Origin: Salivita marina
GTDB taxonomy: Bacteria; Pseudomonadota; Gammaproteobacteria; Pseudomonadales; Azotimanducaceae
DNA length: 64,000 nucleotides
Direction: 5' to 3'
NCBI GenBank assembly: GCA_038144425.1
Contig: JAYQNS010000003.1
Coordinates: 1-64,000, forward strand
The notes beneath the pieces were generated by a model, which did not search any database, was not told the DNA's origin, and was given only the letters and a program-made list of their open reading frames with translations. The position numbers were made by a program, and so were the translations under genes. The first letter of the stretch is position 1, and the number at the start of each line of letters is the position of its first letter. This document shows positions 39,117 through 47,797 of the stretch, piece after piece.

Positions 39117-39403
39117 GACCCCTCCATTCCAGCGGAGCCAGTGTGCCGCCCATCTCTGGCGGGGTCTAGCGCAGCGCTGCAGGCAATACTCGTCGGCAAG
39201 CCTTTGCCCCGGGGGCGGCAAGGCCTTGCCGCTCAGGCGAGGGAAGAGCGGGTGGGGATCGCCGAGGGCTTCGATAAAAACGCATTTTTCAGAGATTTAA
39301 GTGCTCAAGAGGTGTTTTGGCATAGCGCCTGCACTCTTCCGAGGTGAGACGGTTCGCTGCCAATTTGGGTAGTCGACCTAAGACGCGAAAGCTTGAGGCG
39401 ATC
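39117..39403. other. Divergent intergenic region flgA / flgB
   Basis: 287 bases with the sigma-54 promoter of flgB on the plus strand (39318-39333). For the flgA direction no good -24/-12 or -35/-10 pair was found by eye. There is a short AT-rich patch at 39274-39300. Confidence 0.45.
39318..39333 (+). promoter_or_regulatory. Sigma-54 promoter of flgB
   Basis: TGGCATAGCGCCTGCA: TGGCA(T), five bases, (C)TGCA, with GG-to-GC spacing 12. Two mismatches to consensus, at positions that are often variable. Located about 70 bases before flgB, so the rod/hook operon is probably FleR and RpoN dependent. Confidence 0.72.
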
Positions 39404-39787
39404 ATGGCGAGATTCGACAACATTCTTGGGATTCATGAGCAGGCGCTAGCGCTGCGGAGCCAGCGCATCGATCTGCTTTCCCAGAATATTGCGAACGCGC
39501 AAACCCCGGGCTTCAAGGCTCGGGATATCGACTTCAAAGCGGTCTGGCCTCTGCAACCGGCGATGCGCTTCAAACGACCCATCGTCAGCACTTTTCCATC
39601 GGCGCGGACCAAAACCGCGATGGGCTGGTCTATCGGATTCCCCTAAATGCCTCGGCTGATGGAAACACGGTGGAGTCCTCCGTGGAGCAAGCCCAATTCG
39701 GTGCGGCTGCCGCGCAGTATCAGGCCACCCTTCGATTTTTGAATAACCGCGTGTCCGGCCTCCGCCGGGCCTTTGCGAGGAGAGTGA
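39404..39787 (+). CDS. flgB: Flagellar proximal rod protein FlgB
   Basis: Rod subunit nearest the MS ring. It begins MARFDNILGIHEQALALRSQ and has QNIANAQTPGFKARDIDF, the rod/hook family N-terminal motif (NIAN..TPG(Y/F)KA.D.DF). After two frame changes: FSIGADQN, DGNTVESSVEQAQFGAAAAQ and YQATLRFLNNRVSGLRRAF, again diagnostic (DGN.VD...E...... A..Y.A...F........). About 128 codons. The stop is placed at 39785-39787, two bases before flgC. Confidence 0.9.
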
Positions 39788-39789
39788 GC

Positions 39790-40225
39790 ATGGCGGGTTT
39801 CGATCTGCAACGCGTTTTCGATATCGCCGGTACGGCGCTCAATGCGCCCAGTCCGTGCGCATGAACACCATCGCGTCGAACCTGGCGAACGTGGGTTCGA
39901 AGCCTCGTCGGAAGCGGAAGCCTTCCGCGCCAAGCGGACGGTCTTCGAAGCCCTTCTTCGGAAGGAGCAGCTCCACCGCGGGGCGCCCCCGTGGGCGGGG
40001 GTGAAGCTTGCGGGCATATCCGACGATCCGACGCCAGTGGTCAGTCGCTTTGATCCTCGGAATCCCAAGGCTGACGAAAAGGGATACGTCTATATCTCCA
40101 ACGTTAATCCCGTTTCCGAAATGGTCGACATGCTCGACGCCTCCCGGGGCTTTGAGAACAACGTAGAGGTGGTGAACACGACTCGCCAGCTCATGCTGAA
40201 AACCCTTGAAGTGATTCGGAGCTAA
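39790..40225 (+). CDS. flgC: Flagellar proximal rod protein FlgC
   Basis: Rod subunit. The N-terminus MAGFDLQRVFDIAGTALNAQ, then RMNTIASNLANVGS, matches the FlgC start (F..FDI(S)G.A...QS.R(L/M)N..ASNLAN). After a frame change: SRFDPRNPKADEKGYVYISN, VNPVSEMVDMLDASRGFENN and VEVVNTTRQLMLKTLEVIRS. The DP..P..D..GYV...NVN...EM.DM(I/L).ASR.(Y/F)..N motif is FlgC specific. About 145 codons. Confidence 0.94.
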
Positions 40226-40228
40226 ACC

Positions 40229-40910
40229 ATGGTTGCTCAGGTCACGCAAAGTCTTCCCACGGGCCTTGCCAGTTATGAAGAGCGCAAGGCCGCGGCGGCT
40301 GCGCCGAAGAGCGATGAGCTTGGGCGCCAGGAGTTCCTCAAGCTTTTGACGACCCAGCTGCAAAACCAGAACCCGCTCGATCCCATGAAGAACGAGCAGT
40401 TCGTGGCCCAGCTGGCCCAGTTCTCCACCCTCGAAGCCACCCTTTCCATGTCCGGCTCCCTCGACAACTTCGTGAGCAGCCGAAAGGAAAACGACGTTTT
40501 AGAAGCGTCGAATTTGATCGGGCGCTCCGTTGCCGTGGCCAATGGTCAGGGTTTCCGGCAGAGCGGCGCCGATCTCCCGGGCTATCTCTCCCTGCCCTCC
40601 GGGGCCGATGCGGTCTTCGTCAACGTCGTCGGCGCGGCGGGGGACACGGTGCGCACCATCGAATTTGGGCAGCAGGCCCCGGGCACCTTCGAATTTTGCC
40701 TGGGATGGGCTCGATAACGCGGGCGGGAAGCCGCCCCGGCGCCTATCGCCCGAGGCCATGGTGGCCCTGGGCGGCCAGGTCTCCCGGGAGCCCGTGAAAG
40801 TCTTTTCCGAAGTCAGCGGCATTCGTCGGGATGGGGCTGGAACCATTGAACTCGAGCTGCTTGGCGGGGCCGTTTTGGGCCTTGGCCAAGTGGAGCGTAT
40901 TGGAAACTAA
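40229..40910 (+). CDS. flgD: Flagellar hook cap protein FlgD
   Basis: Scaffold at the hook tip during assembly. The conserved N-domain is fully readable: GRQEFLKLLTTQLQNQNPLD, PMKNEQFVAQLAQFSTLEAT, ASNLIGRSVAVANGQGF. After one frame change near 40690: WDGLDNAGGKPP (the usual WDG....G) and GVGQVERI-like end (LGLGQVERIGN). About 226 codons. Follows flgC by 3 bases. Confidence 0.95.
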
Positions 40911-40923
40911 GTAGGAGTGGGTC

Positions 40924-43900
40924 ATGTCCTTCTATACCGCACTAACGGGTTTTGAATGCCGCCAGCGCTCAGCTCGGGGTATCGAGTAACAACATCGCCA
41001 ACGTGGGCACCATCGGGTTTAAGAAGTCCCGGGCCCAGTTCGGTGACATCTTTGCTACCTCGCCGCTGCAGAAGAACTCCAGCGTGGTGGGGCAGGGGGT
41101 TAACCTGAAGGAGATTTCCCAGGTCTTCAGCCAGGGAAATATCGTGAACTCTGCGAACTCCTGGATCTGGCGGTATCGGGTCAGGGCTTCTTTGCATTGA
41201 AGCCGAACCTGACCTCTAACCAGACCGTCTACACCCGAAACGGCGGCTTCTCCGTTAACAACGACCGCTACGTGGTCGACTCCGTTGGCCAGTTCCTTCA
41301 AGTCTTCCCGGTTAACGAGGACGGATCGGTAACCAGCACGAGCATCGACGCGGCCGGTTCGCTGCAGCTGCCAGAGACGAGCGGGGAGCCGAAGGCTTCG
41401 AGCCAGCTCCTCCTCGGGGTGAACCTGCCCGCGGATGCGGAGATCATCCCGGAGCGGGCATCTTCACCAGCGGGCAGGCGAACTATGAGTTTGATCGTGA
41501 TGATCCCGAGACCTACAACAAGTCGACTTCGATCACCGTGTTCGACTCCTAGGTAACGCGTCGATCGCAACGATCTACTACTACAAAACTCAAAACGCGA
41601 CCGTCAACGACCCAACGAACAAGTGGCAAACGCGGATCTTCATCGGTGACCGGGAAATTGAGCCGGCACTTTGAAGGCGAAGAACGACAAAAATGAGGTG
41701 CTCTACATCAATAAATTCGGACAGCTGTCGGCCGACCCGGCTGCGGTGGATCCGACCTTTAACCCGAATGCGGCGCATCCAAAATATGCGTTGGATGACC
41801 AGAAGTCCCAGGTTCCTTCGCAGTCTGGCGCTTGGACTGGGGGCTTTATGCAAGAACGGCGCTGACTTCGGCAGCACGGACTTGGTTCCCATTTGACGGG
41901 ATTGTCCGAGACGGACGATGCAGCGAGCGGCGGCCAGAGGCAGAATAATCGATAGGTCCACCAGCGCAGAAAACGGCGCGTTGAGTGGTCAGGACCTTTT
42001 CCGCGTCAGCATCGATGGGAGCAATTTTGTCGATGTTTCCTCGACCTCGATAAGCAACGGAGTCGAAACCCAGGCGTTCAATGGCTCCGGGCTTGCAAAC
42101 GCCATATCCCTTGCGCTGAACGATCAGTTTGGTGACGAGAAGTTTTTCGACTTCAGCAGCACCTTCCGATCGAGCCTTTCGGATTACCACGATTGATGAG
42201 AATGGGTGGAAACGTCGCACGTCATTAAAATCGCCATTCCCGCTGACAAAACGGCAACGACGATGCTGCCGTCGGATATTGTGGACGCCATCAATCTCGC
42301 GATGGATACGATTGTGGACCTCGGATACTGGCGGCAAATCCGGTGAAGTTACCCTCGGTGATCAGATGACGGTTTCCTACAACATTCGGGAGCGGGCGAT
42401 CCAATTTAAGCCTTCTGGTAGCGACTTTGACGACGATATCTCTCAAATTCGTGTCACCGGCTGGAACCTAGATACCTGGCGATGACGGGGAACTGGATGG
42501 GTCGGCAGCGGAGAACCTTGTGCTCGGCTTTGGTGCGACTTCGGAAACCATAGCCGTGGGTGCCTCGTCACCCTGGGCGCCTTTTAAGCGACGCCCTCGT
42601 GCCGAACGGCGACTTCCGCCTAGACCCGGACCAGCAACGTTCGGGATCAAGGTTGAATACCTTCGAGATGAGCGTCGCTTCGTATTCAAGAGCGGGACGA
42701 CGGGCGAGGAGTCCACCATTGATATCCAGCCTCTCTATCGCTATCTCGACAACTGCGGTAATCCCACGGGGGATGTGGTTCCGCTAGAGTTGGTGAACGA
42801 GCTGCTTCAAGCGACTCCTCTAGATATTGGCCTGGCAAACGTTCGGGCCGGTCAGGTTCTAGGCTTCGCTGAGGAGGTTGCTGACGAGATCCTGGTGAGC
42901 TCGGGGACCGGTTTGCCCGGTGTCCCGGCAATTACCACCGGTTCCCGGACCGGTGTCGACACCTCCGGGACCTTCCCGGTCACTTTTCAGGACAATGTCA
43001 TTTCCGTCACGGTGGATGGAGTGGACGGGAAAATCACCATTCCTCCTGGCGCTTACACTGGCGATACCTTTGCCGCAGAAGTGCAGAATCGGGTGAATCT
43101 GATTCAAACCGAAGATGGCCGGAAGGTTTCAGGGGTTGAGGTGCGCTTTGACATCGATGCTCAGCGTTTCACCTTCACCTCTGGTACGGCGTCCGGGATT
43201 CCTTTATCAACGTTAACGGCCACCCGAACTTTGGATTGGCGGTTACGACCCAGGAGCGGGGGATGTTCCCGACGTCACCATTCTTCAGCAGGCGGGATGT
43301 GGACGGAAACCCGATCTTTGTTGATGGCGATGGCAACGAAACGATCGTTCCCATCGAAGGTACGCCTAACTGGGTGCCCGTCTACCTCGACAAGGGTGAG
43401 CTGACCTTCGACACCAGCGGTCGCCTCATCTCTCCGAAGGAGGGTGCGGCCTATACCCCTTCGATCCTCAGAACGGTTCCGATCCCATCGTTTTGAACGT
43501 GGACTACGGTACAAACTCTACCCAGTTCTCCCAACCCTTCTCCGTGCTGTCCCTGTCCCAGGACGGTTTCCCCTCGGGAAGCTGGACGGCCTGGATATCG
43601 ATAGCTCTGGGGTGGTGCGCGCGAACTACACCGAACGGGCAGCAGGTGGCTCTCGGGAAGATCATCCTGACCAACTTCGCAAACCCCAACGGATTGAAGC
43701 AGATCGGTGACGCCAACTATCTAGAGACCACGAACTCCGGTCAGCCGACCCTAGGGGAGGCCGGTGGCGATGGCTTTGGATCGATTCAGGCTGGTGCGCT
43801 TGAACGGGCGAACGTGGATTTGACGGAAGAGCTGGTGGAGCTGATTACAGCCCAGCGGAACTTCCAGGCCAACGCCAAGGCCATTGAGACGAGCTCCACC

Positions 43901-43933
43901 CTGACCCAGACCATTATCAATATCCGGAACTAA
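40924..43933 (+). CDS. flgE: Flagellar hook protein FlgE, unusually long
   Basis: Structural subunit of the universal joint. The N-terminus is conserved (MSFYTALTGLNAASAQLGVS, SNNIANVGTIGFKKSRAQFG, FSQGNIVNSANSLDLAVSGQ, GFF), and the C-terminus as well (GSIQAGALERANVDLTEELV, ELITAQRNFQANAKAIETSS, TLTQTIINIRN). The FlgE-specific strand VTVYDSLGN-like region is at about 41520. The span is about 3010 bases, near 1000 codons, more than twice the common 400-450. The excess lies in the middle (about 41900-43500) with repeated beta-rich motifs (GTSDSTFTF-like; VTFQDNVISVTVDGVDGKIT; GAYTGDTFAAEVQNRVNLIQ). Many frame breaks in 41450-42500. Confidence 0.92.
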
Positions 43934-43957
43934 AGTCCCCGGGCGAGGAGCTAAGCC

Positions 43958-44717
43958 ATGGATAAGTTGGTCTTCACAGCGCTCAATACGCTTTCTGCAC
44001 AGCGCTTTGAGCGCCAGTCCATTACCAATGAGCTGGCAAACCTATCCACGGTGGGGTTTAAGAAAAGCTACGAGACGGCGCTGGAGACCTCAAGGTCTCC
44101 GGTGGCGGTTTTGATAGCCGCTTCCTTAGTCGGGATCGTTGAGGTCGACATTATCAACATGAAGCCCGGCACGCCCATGGCCACAGGGCGCGCCCTCGAC
44201 ATCATGATGAACGATGCCACCGTTCTTGGCGTCCAGGCGGAGGATGGATCGCTTGCCTTTACCCGCCGAGGAGATCTTCGGATTAACGATGCGGGCTTGG
44301 TGGAGACCTGGAGGGATCTCGTGCTCGAAGCCGGGGCGGGCCCTGTCCGTTCCCCCGGGTAGCATGGTGTCCTTCGGTCCCGACGGCGCAGTGTACGCAA
44401 CCGATCCGTTAGCGCCGCAGGCGGCTCCAGTTACGGTGGGTCAGCTTTATCTTCGCGACAGCAATGAGGCGCGCTTGTCCGGCGTAGCGATGGGCTGTTC
44501 GCGCCCTTTGCGGAGGACAGCATCGGCAACGGTGATATCCTCTTGGGGACGGCATGCTTTCCGTTACTTCCGGCGCTCTTGAAGGCTCGAATGCGTCTGC
44601 GATGGACGCCATGGTCCGGATGATTGATTTATCCCGATCCTTCGAAACCAACGTCCGGATCATGCGGAAACCCGGGATCTAGATCAGCAGGGCGCATCCA
44701 TGATGCGCCTCGCCTAA
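43958..44717 (+). CDS. flgF: Flagellar rod protein FlgF
   Basis: Proximal rod subunit. It begins MDKLVFTALNTLSAQRFERQ, SITNELANLSTVGFKKSYET, the FlgF variant of the rod motif. Then RALDIMMNDATVLGVQAEDG, LAFTRRGDLRINDAGL, SMVSFGPDGAVYATDP and, after further frame changes, LGDGMLSVTSGALEGSNASA, MDAMVRMIDLSRSFETNVRI. End at MMRLA. About 253 codons. Frame breaks near 44110, 44345, 44485 and 44670. Confidence 0.92.
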
Positions 44718-44751
44718 GAAATATTTGCCCTAAGCGGCGAGGAGGACAGCC

Positions 44752-45532
44752 ATGGACGCGTCCATGTGGGTAGCCAAAACCGGTCTTGATGCGCAGCAGA
44801 CGCGTATGGCCGTTATTTCGAACAATCTGGCGAACGTGAACACCGCAGGCTTTAAGCGGGATCGAGCCTCTTTGAAGATCTGCTCTATCAAAACATTCGC
44901 CAGGCTGGGGGCAGACCGGTGTCGATACACAGGCGCCCACGGGCATGATGCTTGGGACCGGTACGCGCATCGTTGCCACAGAGAAGCTCCATTCCCAGGG
45001 CAGCCTCATCAACACGGAAAACGCCCTGGATCTCGCGATTCAAGGCGAAGGCTTCTTCCAGATTCTTCAGCCCGATGGAACGCTCGCCTACACCCGAGAT
45101 GGCAGCTTCAAGCTTTCCAATATCGGGGAGGTGGTGACCTCCACGGGGGCACGTTTACAACCGCCCCTCACCGTGCCCCAGAACGTTTCCAGCCTGACCA
45201 TCGGCGCGGACGGAACGGTGTCCGCAAGTCTCTTTGGCGGTGGCGCCCAGCAGCTGGGTAACTTTCAGACGACTCGATTCCTGAATCCCGCCGGCCTCGA
45301 GCCGCTCGGCCGGAATCTCTTCCGGGAGACCGCAGCCAGCGGTCCGCCTCAGGTGCTGACGCCGGGGCAGAACGGCGCTGGGCAGCTTGTTCAGGGGGCC
45401 CTTGAGGCATCCAACGTGAACGTCGTGGAAGAGATGGTGAACATGATCGAAACGCAGCGGGCCTACGAGGTGAACTCAAAGGCGATCTCCTCTGCGGACG
45501 GCATGCTTCGCTTCCTAAACCAGAACCTCTAA
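44752..45532 (+). CDS. flgG: Flagellar distal rod protein FlgG
   Basis: Distal rod subunit. MDASMWVAKTGLDAQQTRMA, VISNNLANVNTAGFKRDRAS, then after a frame change FEDLLYQNIRQAGGQTG, GMMLGTGTRIVATEKLHSQG, NALDLAIQGEGFFQILQPDG, and to the end NVNVVEEMVNMIETQRAYEV, NSKAISSADGMLRFLNQNL. The G.....LGTG.R...T......G....T.N.LD(L/V)AI.G.GF motif is diagnostic. About 260 codons. Only one clear frame break (near 44870). Confidence 0.96.
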
Positions 45533-45544
45533 GGCGGGCTTTCC

Positions 45545-46210
45545 ATGCGACTTCCTAGCGCCCTTGCACTGATCGCCCTGGCTCTTGGCGGGTGCGCCAG
45601 CACTCCTCAGGACTTCGAGCCAGACTTTAGCCCGGTACCGCCCGCTGCGGAGCCCGTGGACAGCGCGCCGAGCGGCTCTCTCTACATGTCCAGCCGCACG
45701 GCTTGGTTCGGGGAGGCTCGAGCCAGCCGGGTTGGGGATACGGTGACGATTTTGTTGCAGGAATCGACGCAATCCACGCGCAGCGCGAGCGTTTCAACCA
45801 GCCGGGAGAGCACCAACGACTTCATGAGCGCGGGGCAGGTTGACATCCTCTCCGCTGGAAGCAACTTCGTGAATGTCCCCGGGATGTTTGATGGATCCAC
45901 GAGCGAGAGCACGGGGTCCGGGAACTCCGGGCAGAGCGCAAGTCTCTCCGGCTCCATTACGGCAACCGTGGTTGAGGTGCTGCCAAACGGAAACATGGTG
46001 GTCCAGGGGAAAAGATTCTTGCCCTTACCGGAGGGAGTGAGCGGGTTCGGGTGCGAGGCGTCATCCGTCCCCGAGACGTATCCCAGATGAATACCGTTCT
46101 TTCCTATCGCCTGGCCAATGCCCAGATTCGCTACGAAGGTCGGGGTGATCTCGCGCGCGCGGCACGCCCCGGCTGGGGCACGCGCTTTCAATGCGGCCTG
46201 GCCGTTTTAG
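45545..46210 (+). CDS. flgH: Flagellar L-ring protein FlgH
   Basis: Outer-membrane lipoprotein ring. Signal with lipobox LALGGC (Cys about residue 17). Then GDTVTILLQESTQSTRSASV, SGSITATVVEVLPNGNMVVQ, GKRFL, and after a frame change GVIRPRDVSQMNTVLSYRLA and NAQIRYEGRGDLARAARPGW. The GVVRP.D....N.V.S..(L/I)A.A.I.Y.G.G motif is diagnostic. About 222 codons. Ends ten bases before flgI. Confidence 0.95.
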
Positions 46211-46216
46211 GAGGGC

Positions 46217-47350
46217 ATGATGAGAACCTTCATGGTGCTTTTTCTCCTTGCCGTCCTGAGCGCCTCCAGCTGGGCCGATCGCATTAAGGATCTGACGTCC
46301 GTTGCCGGTGTGCGCAGCAATCAGCTGGTGGGCTACGGCCTCGTGGTAGGTCTGCAGGGGACCGGGGACGGCGCCGATATCGATTTTACGGCGCAGACCA
46401 TGAAGTCCCTTTTGGATCGCTTGGGGGCCTCCCTGGCGACGGAGGGGCGGCGGTCCGATTTCGATATTAGCCAGCAGCAGCCCCGCCAGCTCGATGTGGC
46501 GAACGCAGCGGCGGTTTTGGTGACGGCGGAGCTTCCTCCCTTCGCGAAGCCCGGGCAGCGTCTTGGATGTGAACGTGTCCACCATTGGTAAGGCCGAAAG
46601 CCTCCGGGGCGGCAATCTCATCATGACCCGTCTTTTCGGGGTCGATGGTGAAGTTTACGCCCTGGCCCAGGGACCGCTCACGGTGACCGGGATTGGCGCC
46701 GAAGCCGCGGGTTCCTTCGTTTCCATTGGCGTGCCGACGGCGGGACGCATCCCCGGCGGCGCGCTGGTGGAGCGCGCCGTGGAAACCCCTTTGGCTACGC
46801 CGATAACATCGTCTTGAACGTGGGGTCGCCGGACTTTGCAACGGCGGCGGCAATTGTCGATGGCATTAATCGGGAGTTTGGCGAGGGCACGGCCCGGGCC
46901 ATCGATGGCGCCTCTATCGCCGTGCGTGCCCCTCGGGATCTCGATCAGCGCGTGAGCTTCATGGGCATGGTGGAAGATCTGGCCGTCACTCCGGCCGAGG
47001 GGCCGGCGCGCGTGGTGGTGAACTCTCGGACCGGGACCGTGGTGATCTCCCGAAATGTCCGGGTGACCGCCGCCGCGGTGAATCATGGTTCCATTTCCGT
47101 GCGCATCTCCGCGGCGAATCAAGTTAGCCAGCCCAATGCCTTTGGCGGCGGGGACACGGCGGTGATCCAAAACGCGGATATCGAAGTCGAGGAACCCACG
47201 GTTCCCATGTTCCTCTTTGAACCTGGGGTTGAGCTCCGGGACATCGTGGATGCGGTGAACACCGTGGGCGCTAAGCCGTCTTCCCTAATTGCCATTCTAG
47301 AGGCGTTGAAGAGCTCCGGAAGCCTCCGTGCTGAGCTGGTGGTGATCTGA
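46217..47350 (+). CDS. flgI: Flagellar P-ring protein FlgI
   Basis: Periplasmic ring around the rod. Signal peptide (MMRTFMVLFLLAVLSASSWA), then DRIKDLTSVAGVRSNQLVGY, GLVVGLQGTGDGADIDFTAQ, FAKPGQRLDVNVSTIGKAES, then LVERAVETPFGYADNIVLNV, VVVNSRTGTVVISRNVRVTA and EPGVELRDIVDAVNTVGAKP. The end SLIAILEALKSSGSLRAELV is typical. About 378 codons. Two frame changes (46560, 46790). Stop overlaps flgJ start. Confidence 0.97.
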
Positions 47351-47722
47351 TGAGTGGCGCTCCTGATCTCTCCGTGGCTCGGTCCTCGCTGGACTTTGGG
47401 GCCTACGGTGCGCTTCGGGCGAAGGCCCAGCGCGATCAGGGGGCAGCGCTCCAGGAAACGGCGCAGCAGTTCGAAGCGATGTTTTTGCAGATGGTCATGA
47501 AGTCCATGCGGGCGACGGTGACGAAGAGCGATCTCTTCAACTCCCAAAGCATGGAAACCTACGAGGCCATGTACGACCGGGAGCTGGCGACGGTCATGGC
47601 GCGGCGTGGAGGTATCGGCCTGTCTGCCATGCTGACCCAGCAGTTGGATCCCAGCGCAGGCCAACTTCCGAGGTCTACAGAAGATGCGCTCTCCCTCCAT
47701 CCAGGCACGCAGCCGCGAGTGA
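47350..47722 (+). CDS. flgJ: Rod-cap protein FlgJ, single-domain form without muramidase
   Basis: FlgJ caps the growing rod. Only the N-terminal rod-binding domain is present: AALQETAQQFEAMFLQMVMK, SMRATVTKSDLFNSQSMETY, EAMYDRELATVMARRGGIGL. The (A)..FE(A/S)MF(L/V)..M(L)KSMR motif is diagnostic. About 124 codons; the glucosaminidase domain of the long FlgJ is missing, and flgK begins 75 bases later, so there is no room for it. The final 25 codons after a frame change near 47665 are uncertain. Confidence 0.85.
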
Positions 47723-47797
47723 TTCACCGGGACCCTTCGCCGAAAATGCTTCCCGCTCGGGAGCCCAGGGCCGTTCCCCTTAAGGGCGGAGCGCGCC

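Noticed and set aside
47722..47797. Muramidase domain of FlgJ lost by frameshift
   Set aside because: Only 75 bases remain before flgK, too little for the about 150-residue glucosaminidase domain; the short FlgJ form is real.
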